A stretch of DNA of 33,979 bases from an uncultured Oscillospiraceae bacterium (GCA_944385195.1 CALWWH010000266.1:1-33979), one strand, 5' to 3'; positions 8,188 to 15,688 are shown, counted from the stretch's first letter. Notes: a model not told the origin generated them from the sequence alone. Made by a program: numbers and translations.

Positions 8188-10013
8188 GCCGTGATATGTT
8201 CGGCAAAAGCCGTATGAGTGATATTCGTCCGCAAGACCTCAAAAACAATGGCAAGAGCGGGAAGGAAAAAAACGTGTTCCAGCCTAAGACGCTGCGCCGG
8301 CTGCTGAAATATCTGATGGTCCACCGCTGGATGTTTGTACTGGCTCTTGTTTTTGCCATAACATCCAATGTCTTTGCCCTCATCGGTCCCATGCTCTCCG
8401 GCTGGGCCATCGACGCCATTGAGCCTGGCAAGGGAAAGGTTATTTTTGGGGACGTGTTCAAATACTGCGCCCTGATGGCGATTTTCTATATCGCCTCAGC
8501 GGCTCTGACCTATGCTAACTCCGTGCTGATGGTCAGGCTCAGCCAGAAGGTCACCTATCGGATGCGCAGGGACGTTTTTGAGCACCTGCTCTCGCTCCCG
8601 GTCAGCTATTTCGACAAGCTGCAGGCCGGCGATATTATCTCGCGCATCAGCTACGATATCGACACGATCAATGCTTCGCTCAGTCACGACATGATTACCG
8701 TTTTCACGGCGATCATCACCGTCACGGGTTCTTTGATCAGCATGATTCTGCTCTCTCCGGCGCTGATGCTGGTTTTCATCATCACCCTGCCGCCGCTGGT
8801 AATTTTCACCCGGATGCGCGCCACCAAGGTGCGTCCCCTCTTCCGCAAGCGCAGCGCTATGCTCGGGCAGCTCAATGGCTATGCCGAGGAGATTTTCTCC
8901 GGTCAGAAGAGCGTCAAGGCCTACTGCCAGGAGGGCGAAATGGTGCGCCGCTTCGATGACCGCAACGAGGCAGCCGTCAGGGCCAACTACGAGGCGGAGT
9001 ACATGGGCGGAACCATGGGTCCTTGTGTCAACTTTATCAATAATCTCTCCCTGGCGCTGATCTCTACCGGCGGTGCGCTAATGTATCTGTTCGGCTATAT
9101 TGGTCTGGGTTCTGTGGCCGCGTTCATTCAGTATTCCAAGAAGTTTTCCGGCCCTGTGGGTGAGATTGCGAATATCACCAGTGAAATTCAGTCCGCCATG
9201 GCGGCGGCTGACCGCATTTTCACCCTGTTGGATCAGACGCCCGAGGCGGCGGATGCGGTGGATGCCATTGATCTTGGCAAATGCCGCGGCGATGTGACGC
9301 TGGAACACATCAACTTCAGCTATGTCCCCGATCGAGAGATCATCCATGATCTGTCTGTGAATGTCAAGGCGGGACAGCGCATCGCCATTGTCGGCCCCAC
9401 TGGCGCAGGCAAGACCACGCTGGTCAACCTCCTGATGCGCTTTTACGATCCCCAGAGCGGCAAGATCACCATCGATGGGCATGATATCCAGACCTTGACC
9501 CGCAAATCCCTGCGTTTGCAGTACACAATGGTGCTGCAGGACACCTGGCTCTTCCACGGCACCATTGCGGAGAACATCGCCTATGGCCGGGAGGGCGCCA
9601 CCCGCGAGGAGATCATCGAGGTGGCGAAGATGGCCCATGTCCATGAATTCATCTCGGGCCTGCCCCAGGGCTATGATACGGTTTTGACCGACGATGGGTC
9701 AAGTCTCTCCAAGGGTCAGAAGCAGCTGCTGACCATCGCCCGGGCGATGCTGGCTGATGCGCCGATGCTGATCCTCGACGAGGCGACCTCTAATGTCGAC
9801 ACCCGCACGGAGCGGATTATTCAAGACGCGATGTACACGCTCATGGAGAATCGCACCTGCTTTATCATTGCCCACCGGTTGAGTACAATTCAGAATGCGG
9901 ATCTGATTCTGGTTGTCCGCGACGGCGATATTGTGGAGCAGGGCAATCACACGCAGCTGATGGAAAAGGGCGGCTTCTACGCAACGCTCTATAACGCACA
10001 GTTTGCCTCCTGA
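8184..10013 (+). CDS. ABC exporter half-transporter with canonical catalytic residues
   Basis: This 609-residue half-transporter starts inside the stop of its partner (ATGA at 8184-8187), implying coupled translation and a heterodimer. A basic N-terminal extension of about 45 residues precedes the six-helix membrane domain. The ATPase has Walker A GPTGAGKTT (404-412), Walker B LILDEATS with catalytic E533, and the H-loop IIAHRLST with H564. Its signature is LSKGQ (508-512) instead of LSGGQ. In heterodimeric exporters this altered signature faces the partner's degenerate Walker site, so the pair should have one active and one regulatory ATP site. BmrD/LmrD-like proteins are the closest named class. 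A strong terminator follows the gene. Confidence 0.9.
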   Translation: MSRDMFGKSRMSDIRPQDLKNNGKSGKEKNVFQPKTLRRLLKYLMVHRWMFVLALVFAITSNVFALIGPMLSGWAIDAIEPGKGKVIFGDVFKYCALMAIFYIASAALTYANSVLMVRLSQKVTYRMRRDVFEHLLSLPVSYFDKLQAGDIISRISYDIDTINASLSHDMITVFTAIITVTGSLISMILLSPALMLVFIITLPPLVIFTRMRATKVRPLFRKRSAMLGQLNGYAEEIFSGQKSVKAYCQEGEMVRRFDDRNEAAVRANYEAEYMGGTMGPCVNFINNLSLALISTGGALMYLFGYIGLGSVAAFIQYSKKFSGPVGEIANITSEIQSAMAAADRIFTLLDQTPEAADAVDAIDLGKCRGDVTLEHINFSYVPDREIIHDLSVNVKAGQRIAIVGPTGAGKTTLVNLLMRFYDPQSGKITIDGHDIQTLTRKSLRLQYTMVLQDTWLFHGTIAENIAYGREGATREEIIEVAKMAHVHEFISGLPQGYDTVLTDDGSSLSKGQKQLLTIARAMLADAPMLILDEATSNVDTRTERIIQDAMYTLMENRTCFIIAHRLSTIQNADLILVVRDGDIVEQGNHTQLMEKGGFYATLYNAQFAS

Positions 10014-10016
10014 TCG

Positions 10017-10063
10017 ATTCAAAAAGAGCACCGTATCCCATTGATACGGTGCTCTTTTTGAAT
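10017..10063. terminator. Terminator after the ABC exporter operon
   Basis: A perfect stem of about 21 bp (arms 10017-10037 and 10043-10063) has a 5-base loop and A and T runs at its ends. It ends one base before the parS palindrome begins. Confidence 0.93.
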
Positions 10064-10064
10064 A

Positions 10065-10100
10065 CCAAAGGAACTGTTTCACGTGAAACAGTTCCTTTGG
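10065..10100. other. parS site 2 within a 36-bp perfect palindrome
   Basis: The core TGTTTCACGTGAAACA is at 10075-10090. Ten further bases on each side (CCAAAGGAAC on the left and its reverse complement on the right) extend the symmetry to 36 bp without mismatch. The element sits between the exporter terminator and the -35 box of the next gene (10102). Such an extended palindrome could also form a cruciform or hairpin, but the core match makes ParB binding the main reading. Confidence 0.9.
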
Positions 10101-10101
10101 A

Positions 10102-10130
10102 TTGACAAGCAGGCCCCAGAAGCGTATGAT
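10102..10130 (+). promoter_or_regulatory. Near-consensus sigma-A promoter for the DUF2284 gene
   Basis: TTGACA (10102-10107), 17-bp spacer, TATGAT (10125-10130). The -35 box begins two bases after the parS palindrome, so bound or spreading ParB would be expected to influence it. Confidence 0.85.
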
Positions 10131-10162
10131 ATAGGCACCAACGTCACGAAAGGAACTGTGAT

Positions 10163-10699
10163 ATGCAGCAGACAGTGAACTCGATCATTGAGGACATTGC
10201 CGGGAAGTATCCGCTGTGCGAATACGCCTTCGGTGAGGTTGTGAATGTACCCTTTTCCTCGCATGTGCGGGAGATCTGTAAGACGGGCTGCGGCCGCTAC
10301 GGCAAGTGCTGGGCCTGCCCGCCCTCATGTGGAGAAATCGAAACGTTAATAAAAAAATGCAGGCAGTATGAGCACTTCTTCCTCTTCTCCACCGTCACGG
10401 CTGTGGAAGATGCCTGGAATGCAGAAGCGTGCCTGCGCATGAAAACCGATCACGAGGCCATCACCCGCAATATTCGTCGGGAATTGCAAAAATATCTGCC
10501 GGACTGCCTGGTGCTCTCCACCGGCTGCGACCTCTGCGAGCGTTGTGCTTGCCCTGACGAGCCCTGCCGCCATCCCGAGGAGCGGCTGTCGTCGCTGGAA
10601 AGCCACGGCATCGTGCTGATGCTGCTGGCGGAGTCGGTGGGGATGAGCTGCAGCTTCGGCAGCGACACGGTGATCTTTTTTAGCATCGTGTTCTATTGA
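10163..10699 (+). CDS. DUF2284 cysteine-rich metal-binding protein
   Basis: This 178-residue protein has 15 cysteines. The N-terminal cluster CKTGCGRYGKCWACPPSC spans C39, C43, C49, C52 and C56. The second cluster spans C122, C125, C128, C130 and C135. The WACPP motif and the CxxCxxCxCP pattern are typical of DUF2284, annotated as predicted metal-binding, probably iron-sulfur. The biochemical role is unknown. Start ATG 10163 has AAAGGA 8 bases upstream and the strong promoter above. It is monocistronic and its stop abuts the stop of the opposing DUF2200 gene with no bases between, so there is no room for a terminator between the two. Confidence 0.82.
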   Translation: MQQTVNSIIEDIAGKYPLCEYAFGEVVNVPFSSHVREICKTGCGRYGKCWACPPSCGEIETLIKKCRQYEHFFLFSTVTAVEDAWNAEACLRMKTDHEAITRNIRRELQKYLPDCLVLSTGCDLCERCACPDEPCRHPEERLSSLESHGIVLMLLAESVGMSCSFGSDTVIFFSIVFY

Positions 10700-11044
10700 T
10701 TACCGGCGCAGAATCTGTTCCATGGTTTTGCCCCTGGCCAGTTCATCGACCAGCTTATCCAGCCAGCGGATCTTCTGTAAAGTCGGGTCCTCGATGGTTT
10801 CTACGCGGACACCGCAGACGACTCCCTTGATGAGATTGCAGTTGGGGTTTATGGCAGGGGCCTCATGAAAAAAGGTCGCGTAGTCTATATCGCGTTCTAA
10901 TTGGCTGCGGAGGCCCTGGACATCGTAGCCTGTGAGCCAGCAGATGACTTCGTCTACCTCTGCCCGGCTGCGGCCCTTGCGCTCAGCCTTTGCCACTAAA
11001 AGCGGGTAGACCTTTGAGAGTTTCATTGTGAACACTTTTTCCAA
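10700..11044 (-). CDS. DUF2200 family protein
   Basis: This 114-residue protein matches DUF2200: MKLSKVYPLLVAKAERKGR, ICWLTGYD, then AINPNCNLIKGVVCGVRVE and IRWLDKLVDELARGK. All of these are characteristic blocks of that family, whose function is unknown. The start is the non-canonical TTG at 11044, supported by AAGGGG 8 bases upstream; an internal ATG at 11026 has no good ribosome site and would cut into the usual N-terminus. It is the last gene of the minus-strand block. No own promoter was seen, so it may depend on read-through past the hairpin at 11073-11114. Confidence 0.82.
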   Translation of the reverse strand: MEKVFTMKLSKVYPLLVAKAERKGRSRAEVDEVICWLTGYDVQGLRSQLERDIDYATFFHEAPAINPNCNLIKGVVCGVRVETIEDPTLQKIRWLDKLVDELARGKTMEQILRR

Positions 11045-11072
11045 CGTTAATTCCCCTTTGTGTCATATAAAG

Positions 11073-11114
11073 CAGGCAGCGCCTCCGCACAAGTCAATGC
11101 GGCGGCGCTGCCTG
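11073..11114 (-). terminator. Hairpin after the GlmU-like gene
   Basis: Arms CAGGCAGCGCC (11073-11083) and its complement (11104-11114) form a GC-rich stem, with an inner CCGC/GCGG pairing. On the minus strand it is followed only by a short T-containing stretch, so termination may be partial. Confidence 0.55.
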
Positions 11115-11116
11115 AC

Positions 11117-11854
11117 TTATCTGGCCGCCAGATAGCGCTCAGCCTCTTGCAGCTGCTCGAGGGTGTTGACGCCCAGAAGCTCCTCGTTGAGCTGGCGGCT
11201 GTAGACCTTTACCAGATCGCCATCCCGGCGCAAAATGGCCGGGATATCGGTGAGATAGTACTCCCCCTGGGCATTGTCGGTGGTCAGCCGGTCCAGCGCG
11301 CCCAGCAGCTTCTGCGCGTCGAAGGCATAGATGCCGCAGTTGAGCTCCGGAATCTGCTTTTGCTCCGGGGTACAGTCGCGGTCCTCGACGATCTCGAGGA
11401 AATTGCCCTCTGCGTCCCGGAGGATACGGCCATAGGCCAGGTTTCTATCCGAGGTGCCCGCTAAGAGGGTGCAGGCGGCGCCGCTGGCCATATGCGCCGC
11501 TAAAAGCGCCTCATAGCTCGCCTGACGCATCAGCGGCATATCGCCGTAGCAGATCAGGACGGTGCCTTCAAAGCCCTCCAGGGCCGCTCTGGCACACATG
11601 ACGGCGTGGCCGGTGCCCAGCTGCGGCTCCTGTACGACGTGGACACAGGAGGGAAAGGCCTCCATTACGGCCTCTTTCATAAAACCAACCACCAGGATGA
11701 TGTCTTCTCGCCGCACAAAGGACAGGGCATCCAGTACCCAGCCCAGCAGGGGCTTGCCATAGGCAACGCGCAGGGCCTTGGGCAGGTGATACTGCTCCGA
11801 TTGCAGCCGGGTCCCCTTGCCGCCGGCCAATACAACAACCTTGATTGCGTCCAT
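11117..11854 (-). CDS. GlmU-like sugar-1-phosphate nucleotidylyltransferase, no acetyltransferase domain
   Basis: This 245-residue NTP-transferase most resembles the N-terminal pyrophosphorylase half of GlmU, which makes UDP-GlcNAc from GlcNAc-1-phosphate and UTP. Visible blocks are LAGGKGTRL with PKAL (nucleotide and phosphate binding), GTGHAV, GDMPL (metal-binding Asp), YGRI, NCGIYAFD and NAQGEYYLTD. The left-handed beta-helix acetyltransferase domain of full GlmU (normally about 450 residues) is absent: the frame ends at TAA 11117-11119 after ERYLAAR and the next gene is unrelated. The loop between GTR and PK is longer than in E. coli GlmU. Start ATG 11854 has AAAGGAG about 7 bases upstream. 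The substrate could be another sugar phosphate, so no gene symbol is given. Confidence 0.8.
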   Translation of the reverse strand: MDAIKVVVLAGGKGTRLQSEQYHLPKALRVAYGKPLLGWVLDALSFVRREDIILVVGFMKEAVMEAFPSCVHVVQEPQLGTGHAVMCARAALEGFEGTVLICYGDMPLMRQASYEALLAAHMASGAACTLLAGTSDRNLAYGRILRDAEGNFLEIVEDRDCTPEQKQIPELNCGIYAFDAQKLLGALDRLTTDNAQGEYYLTDIPAILRRDGDLVKVYSRQLNEELLGVNTLEQLQEAERYLAAR

Positions 11855-11879
11855 GGGAATGCTCCTTTCAAAACGGACA

Positions 11880-11905
11880 ACGCCGCCGGAGGGCTCCGGC
11901 GGCGT
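11880..11905 (-). terminator. GC-rich hairpin after acpP
   Basis: A perfect 11-bp stem (11880-11890 with 11895-11905, ACGCCGCCGGA and complement) has a 4-base loop 9 bases beyond the acpP stop. The following T-run on the minus strand is weak, so it may attenuate rather than fully stop transcription into the GlmU-like gene. Confidence 0.65.
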
Positions 11906-11914
11906 CGGTTTGGG

Positions 11915-12145
11915 TTAGATGTTATCTTCGATGAGCTTTACGACGTCGCCGACGGTCTTGATGCCGGTCAATTCTTCCTCGGCAGCGGAGATGGAGAATT
12001 CCTCTTCCAGAGACATCATCAGCTCCACCAGATCGAGAGAGTCAGCACCCAGATCCTCAAAGGTAGTGGCCTCAGTGATAGCGTCCTCATCAAAGCCCAG
12101 CTGGTCAGCCAGCAGGGAGCGAACCTTCTCAAATACCACAGTCAT
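11915..12145 (-). CDS. acpP: Acyl carrier protein
   Basis: This 76-residue acidic acyl carrier protein carries growing fatty-acyl chains on 4'-phosphopantetheine. The attachment serine is S36 in GADSLDLVEL. Flanking helices, with FEDLGADSLD and the terminal VKLIEDNI, are standard for the family. The ATG at 12145 follows GGGAGG at a suitable distance. It has its own promoter (12202-12230) and a hairpin in its leader. Unlike in many Firmicutes it is not flanked by fabD, fabF, plsX or rnc here, so it is separated from the usual fatty acid cluster. A second acyl carrier protein elsewhere cannot be excluded. Confidence 0.95.
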   Translation of the reverse strand: MTVVFEKVRSLLADQLGFDEDAITEATTFEDLGADSLDLVELMMSLEEEFSISAAEEELTGIKTVGDVVKLIEDNI

Positions 12146-12167
12146 ACACCTCCCACGTAACAGATCA

Positions 12168-12183
12168 CGCTCAGGTCTGAGCG
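12168..12183 (-). promoter_or_regulatory. Inverted repeat in the acpP leader
   Basis: CGCTCA (12168-12173) and TGAGCG (12178-12183) flank a 4-base loop between the acpP promoter and start codon. It could be an operator or a leader hairpin; no known lipid regulator consensus is recognised in it. Confidence 0.35.
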
Positions 12184-12201
12184 CGGTGTTTTACCTACAT
12201 C

Positions 12202-12230
12202 AGTATAGACATGTCAGAACAAAAAAGCAA
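12202..12230 (-). promoter_or_regulatory. Sigma-A-type promoter for acpP
   Basis: Minus strand: TTGCTT (12230-12225), 17-bp spacer, TATACT (12207-12202). It lies in the only sizeable gap between mnmA and acpP. Confidence 0.7.
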
Positions 12231-12259
12231 GAGGGACTTTGCATTTTCTCACTCTTTTT

Positions 12260-13279
12260 TTATTTGCTGCCAGAAATGGTCCCCCCGCCCAGGACATAGG
12301 GGCCGTCGTAGAACACTGCCGCCTGCCCGGGGGTCACTGCCCGCTGAGGAGTGGTAAACCGCAGCTCGACCCCGGATTGTGTGGGGATTACCGTAGCACA
12401 GCTGCGATTTCGGGTATATCGCAGCGCGACCTCGGCCTCAATAGGGGCTGTAGGCGGAGCGATGCTCACCCAGTTGCAGTCCTGGACAAAGACGGTCCTG
12501 CTATACAGTGAGGACTCCGATCCGACGATCACGTCGGCGCCCTCCTTGCGCAGGACATATACCGGCGCGCCACAGGAAAGGCCCAAGCCCTTGCGCTGGC
12601 CGAGGGTGTAGCGCTCGGCGCCTCTGTGAGGACCCAACTCGCGGCCATCTTCGTGCAGAAAACGGCCCGGCATCAGCTGAAGGCCCTGGGTTTGCAGATA
12701 GGCTGCGTAATCTCCGTCGGGGATGAAACAGATGTCCTGACTGTCCTTCTTTTGGGCCACTGGCAGCTGAAATTCCTCCGCAATCGCCCGGACGCGCTGC
12801 TTGGCCAGCGTGCCGATGGGAAAACAGCTGTGCGCCAGCTGGCGCTGGGTCAGACAATAGAGAAAATAGGTCTGATCCCGGCTCGGGTCATCCCCCGCCC
12901 GGAGGGCGTAGCGCTCCCCACTGCGCTCGATACGGGCATAGTGCCCGGTAGCGATGGTGTCGTAGCCCCTGGCCAGTGCCCAGTCCAGCATCCGGCCAAA
13001 CTTCATACGGCGATTGCAGAGGGTGCAGGGATTTGGCGTCTGGCCGCGGCGATAGCAGTCGATGAAAGGCGCTATAACCGCCTCGCGGAACGCCGCCTGG
13101 GCCTCCAGCACTTCAAAGGGAATCCCCAACGCAGCGCAGACCCGGGCTGCGTCGCCGGTGTCGTTGTGGGGCTGCAGGCGCATCATGATGCCGGCCACAT
13201 CCAGCCCCTGCTGCTGTAAGAGGGCTGCCGCCACGGAGCTGTCTACGCCGCCGGACATCGCTATACACACCCGGCTCAA
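12260..13279 (-). CDS. mnmA: tRNA-specific 2-thiouridylase MnmA
   Basis: This 339-residue enzyme thiolates U34 of tRNA-Lys, tRNA-Glu and tRNA-Gln using ATP and a persulfide sulfur. The N-terminal PP-loop SGGVDSS (9-15) binds ATP. The catalytic cysteines are visible as C88 in NPCTLCNRRMKF and C184 in KKDSQDICFIP. The central TLGQRKGLGLS block and the C-terminal beta-barrel end (GQAAVFYDGPYVLGGGTI) are typical. It begins with ATG 13279, overlapping the upstream gene's stop by a few bases, so it is translated as part of the parA-to-mnmA operon. It is slightly shorter than many homologues (about 360 residues), which does not affect key residues. Confidence 0.97.
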   Translation of the reverse strand: MSRVCIAMSGGVDSSVAAALLQQQGLDVAGIMMRLQPHNDTGDAARVCAALGIPFEVLEAQAAFREAVIAPFIDCYRRGQTPNPCTLCNRRMKFGRMLDWALARGYDTIATGHYARIERSGERYALRAGDDPSRDQTYFLYCLTQRQLAHSCFPIGTLAKQRVRAIAEEFQLPVAQKKDSQDICFIPDGDYAAYLQTQGLQLMPGRFLHEDGRELGPHRGAERYTLGQRKGLGLSCGAPVYVLRKEGADVIVGSESSLYSRTVFVQDCNWVSIAPPTAPIEAEVALRYTRNRSCATVIPTQSGVELRFTTPQRAVTPGQAAVFYDGPYVLGGGTISGSK

Positions 13280-13872
13280 AGCTCAAGATCCCCCGTATCC
13301 ATCAAAATATACCACTGGGTCATGATTGCCACCGCTGTGGGGTCCTCAGCGCAGATGTCGTCTTCATCATAGACGATGCAGATAAAACCGTTGGGGTTGT
13401 AATAGAGATAAAAGCACACGTGGCCCTGGTCGTCGATGGCGATGTTATATAGGCGCATATCCTCGATGACCTCTTCGGTGGTGGGAGACTCGATGGAGAG
13501 CGCTGCTTCAGAGTCTGCGAACAGGCGCTCAATCGCCGCCTCAAAGGTTTCGTCCATCAGGGACGCCGGGTCGACTGCCTGGCCATCCTGCCAATAGAGG
13601 GGCTCGCCGCTGGCAGTACGCAGTACCTTGAGGCCCGGATAGCGGTGGAGAATATCCGCCGCCTGCTGATACTCCATGCTCTGAGCGGTAAAGCCCTCAC
13701 GGCTGGCGGCGACACGGTCGAGATAATCTTGGCTGCTGGTCAATTCAGTACTATGGCCGATCATGATCAGCAGGCCGTAGCCCACGAAGCAGCCCAGCAA
13801 AATGGCGATCACCATTCCCAGCAGACAGCGTCCCAGAGTCGGCAGGAACTCGTCCCGCGGTTTTTCAGCCAT
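13276..13872 (-). CDS. Hypothetical one-pass membrane protein
   Basis: This 198-residue protein is not recognised. One hydrophobic segment at about residues 16-39 (LGMVIAILLGCFVGYGLLIMIG) follows a short cytosolic N-terminus (MAEKPRDEFLPTLGR). The remaining roughly 160 residues are acidic and probably outside the membrane, with an aromatic patch HVCFYLYYNPNGFICIVYDEDD near the C-terminus. It overlaps mscL by 8 bases upstream and mnmA by 4 bases downstream, so it is tightly embedded in the parA-to-mnmA operon. No signal-peptidase site or catalytic motif is evident. A real gene is favoured because of the overlaps on both sides. Confidence 0.7.
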   Translation of the reverse strand: MAEKPRDEFLPTLGRCLLGMVIAILLGCFVGYGLLIMIGHSTELTSSQDYLDRVAASREGFTAQSMEYQQAADILHRYPGLKVLRTASGEPLYWQDGQAVDPASLMDETFEAAIERLFADSEAALSIESPTTEEVIEDMRLYNIAIDDQGHVCFYLYYNPNGFICIVYDEDDICAEDPTAVAIMTQWYILMDTGDLEL

Positions 13873-14329
13873 GGTTGTTCTCCTTCAGCAGGTCGCGGAT
13901 CTCGGCCAAGAGCTTCTCCTCAGCGCTGGGCTCAGGCGGCGCGGGCGGGGCCGCAGGAACCTTTTTCCTGCCAATACCGGCCAGACGGTTCAGACCCTTC
14001 ACCAGCCAGAACACCACCAGCGCCAAAATCAGAAAGTTGATCACTGCGGAGATAAAATTGCCGTAGTTGAAGGTATTGAGGATGACGCTGCCGGATTCGT
14101 CCAGTTTGGCCTGGCCAAACAGACGCGGCAGGACAATCTTCATCTCGGAGAAATTCACGCCGCCCAGGAAGATGGAGAGGACCGGCATGAGGATATCGTC
14201 GGTCAGGCTCTTGGTGATGGTGGAGAAGGCCGCGCCGATGATGGTGCCGACGGCCAGGGCCATGGCATTGCCCTTGATGGCAAAGGTCTTGAATTCATCC
14301 CACCAGGAGGGCTTCTTCGGGGTTTTCAT
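13865..14329 (-). CDS. mscL: Large-conductance mechanosensitive channel
   Basis: MscL is the emergency osmotic release valve of the cytoplasmic membrane, a homopentamer with two transmembrane helices per subunit. The N-terminal amphipathic helix and pore-lining TM1 are visible as WDEFKTFAIKGNAMALAVG followed by TIIGAAFSTITKSLTDDILMP. TM2 is FISAVINFLILALVVFWLV. The cytoplasmic tail has a Pro/Ala-rich linker (KKVPAAPPAPPEPSAEE) and then the conserved C-terminal helix LLAEIRDLLKEN. At 154 residues it is close to normal length, with a slightly long linker and periplasmic loop. ATG 14329 follows a purine-rich AAGGCG site. Grouping with parAB and serS is operon context rather than a functional link. 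Confidence 0.96.
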   Translation of the reverse strand: MKTPKKPSWWDEFKTFAIKGNAMALAVGTIIGAAFSTITKSLTDDILMPVLSIFLGGVNFSEMKIVLPRLFGQAKLDESGSVILNTFNYGNFISAVINFLILALVVFWLVKGLNRLAGIGRKKVPAAPPAPPEPSAEEKLLAEIRDLLKENNHG

Positions 14330-14360
14330 GGTGTTTTCGCCTTTCGTAAGTGATTTTCAG

Positions 14361-14380
14361 GGCCGTTTGCGACCACGGCC
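14361..14380 (-). terminator. Weak hairpin between serS and mscL
   Basis: GGCCGT and ACGGCC flank an 8-base loop after the serS stop. No T-run follows on the minus strand, so it may be a processing or attenuation hairpin rather than a terminator. Confidence 0.3.
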
Positions 14381-14392
14381 GGGAGCTGCCCC

Positions 14393-15688
14393 CTATTTCT
14401 TCACAGGATGAATGACCTCAATGCCGCCCAGGTACTTGCTCAGAACCTCGGGGACGACAACGGAGCCATCGGCCAGCTGATTCTGCTCGACCATGGCCGG
14501 GAAGATGCGGGAGGTAGCAAGGCCGGAGCCATTGAGCGTGTGGACAAGCTCGGTCTTGCCGGTGGACTCCCGGCGGAAGCGGATGCCGCCGCGGCGGGCC
14601 TGATAGTCGCGGGCGTTGGAAACCGAGGAGACCTCCTTGTAGCCGTTCATGGACGGAATCTGAATCTCGATATCATAGGTGCGGGCCATGGAGGCGGAGC
14701 AGTCGCCGGCGGCCAGCTTCACGGTGCGGAAGTGGAAGCCCAATCCCTTGACCAGGTTCTCGGCCTTGCGGACCAGCTCGTCGAAGGCCTCGTCGGAGCC
14801 CTCCGGGGTGGTATACTGGAACATCTCGACCTTGTTGAACTGGTGGCCGCGAACCATGCCGCGCTCATCAGCCCGGTGAGAACCGGCCTCACGACGGAAG
14901 CACGGGGTGTAGGAGATAAACTTGCGGGGCAGATCAGCCTCGGCGAGAATCTCGTCGCGGTAAATGCTTGCCAGGGCCGCCTCGGCGGTGGGCAGCATAT
15001 AGTGAATGCGGTCGTCGGTGGGGTTGGCGATTTTGTAGACCTCGTCGGCGAACTTCGGGAACTGGCCGGCAGTCTCGCCGCAGGCGTACTCGAGCATATG
15101 CGGCGGCAGGATCAGCTCGTAGCCGTCGGCAATATGGGTGTCAATGAAATAGTTCAGCAGCGCCCACTCCAGTCGGGCGCCCATGCCTTTGTAGATCCAG
15201 AAACCAGAGCCGGCCAGCTTGACGCCGCGCTCGTAGTCGATCAGCCCCAGGGCGTTACACAGGTCGACGTGGTGCTTGGGCTCAAAATCGAACTTGTGAG
15301 GCTCGCCATAGTAGCGCAGGGGCTCGTTATTCTCCTTGCCGCCGGGCTTCAAGTCGGGATCGGGCAGGTTGGGCAGGGAGAGCATCAGGCTGTGGTATTC
15401 TGCCTCCACGGCGCGGAGCTTCTCAGCGTCGTCGGCGATGGCCTGCTTGAGCTCGCCCATGCGTTTCATCACGGGGGCGACATCCTCGCCGGCCTTCTTC
15501 AGCTGGGGAATCTGCTTAGAGACCTTGTTTTGCTCGGCTTTTTTGTTTTTAGTGTCGAAAATCAGCTGGCGGCGCTGCTCATCCAGCTCCAGGATGCGGT
15601 CAATCTCCCGGTCGCAGTCGACTTCTTTGGCTCTCAGACCGGCCTTGACGCCATTGGGGTCCTCTTTTATGCGTTTGATATCAAGCAT
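14393..15688 (-). CDS. serS: Seryl-tRNA synthetase
   Basis: This 431-residue class II synthetase charges tRNA-Ser. The N-terminal tRNA-binding coiled coil begins MLDIKRIKEDPNGVKAGL and includes the charged ELDEQRRQLIFDTKNKKAEQNKVSKQIP helix. Motif 2 is visible in the FRREAGSHRADERGMVRGHQF region with the invariant arginines. Motif 3 is in the GSGLATSRIFPAMVEQNQ region. The stop codon is TAG (14395-14393). The start at 15688 is 13 bases after parB, with AGGAG upstream. There is no room for a T-box leader, so expression probably follows the parAB promoter. Placement directly in a parAB operon is notable. Confidence 0.97.
   Translation of the reverse strand: MLDIKRIKEDPNGVKAGLRAKEVDCDREIDRILELDEQRRQLIFDTKNKKAEQNKVSKQIPQLKKAGEDVAPVMKRMGELKQAIADDAEKLRAVEAEYHSLMLSLPNLPDPDLKPGGKENNEPLRYYGEPHKFDFEPKHHVDLCNALGLIDYERGVKLAGSGFWIYKGMGARLEWALLNYFIDTHIADGYELILPPHMLEYACGETAGQFPKFADEVYKIANPTDDRIHYMLPTAEAALASIYRDEILAEADLPRKFISYTPCFRREAGSHRADERGMVRGHQFNKVEMFQYTTPEGSDEAFDELVRKAENLVKGLGFHFRTVKLAAGDCSASMARTYDIEIQIPSMNGYKEVSSVSNARDYQARRGGIRFRRESTGKTELVHTLNGSGLATSRIFPAMVEQNQLADGSVVVPEVLSKYLGGIEVIHPVKK

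Noticed and set aside
10065..10100. The 36-bp palindrome as a second terminator
   Set aside because: The core is an exact parS, there is no T-run after the stem, and a strong terminator already ends at 10063.
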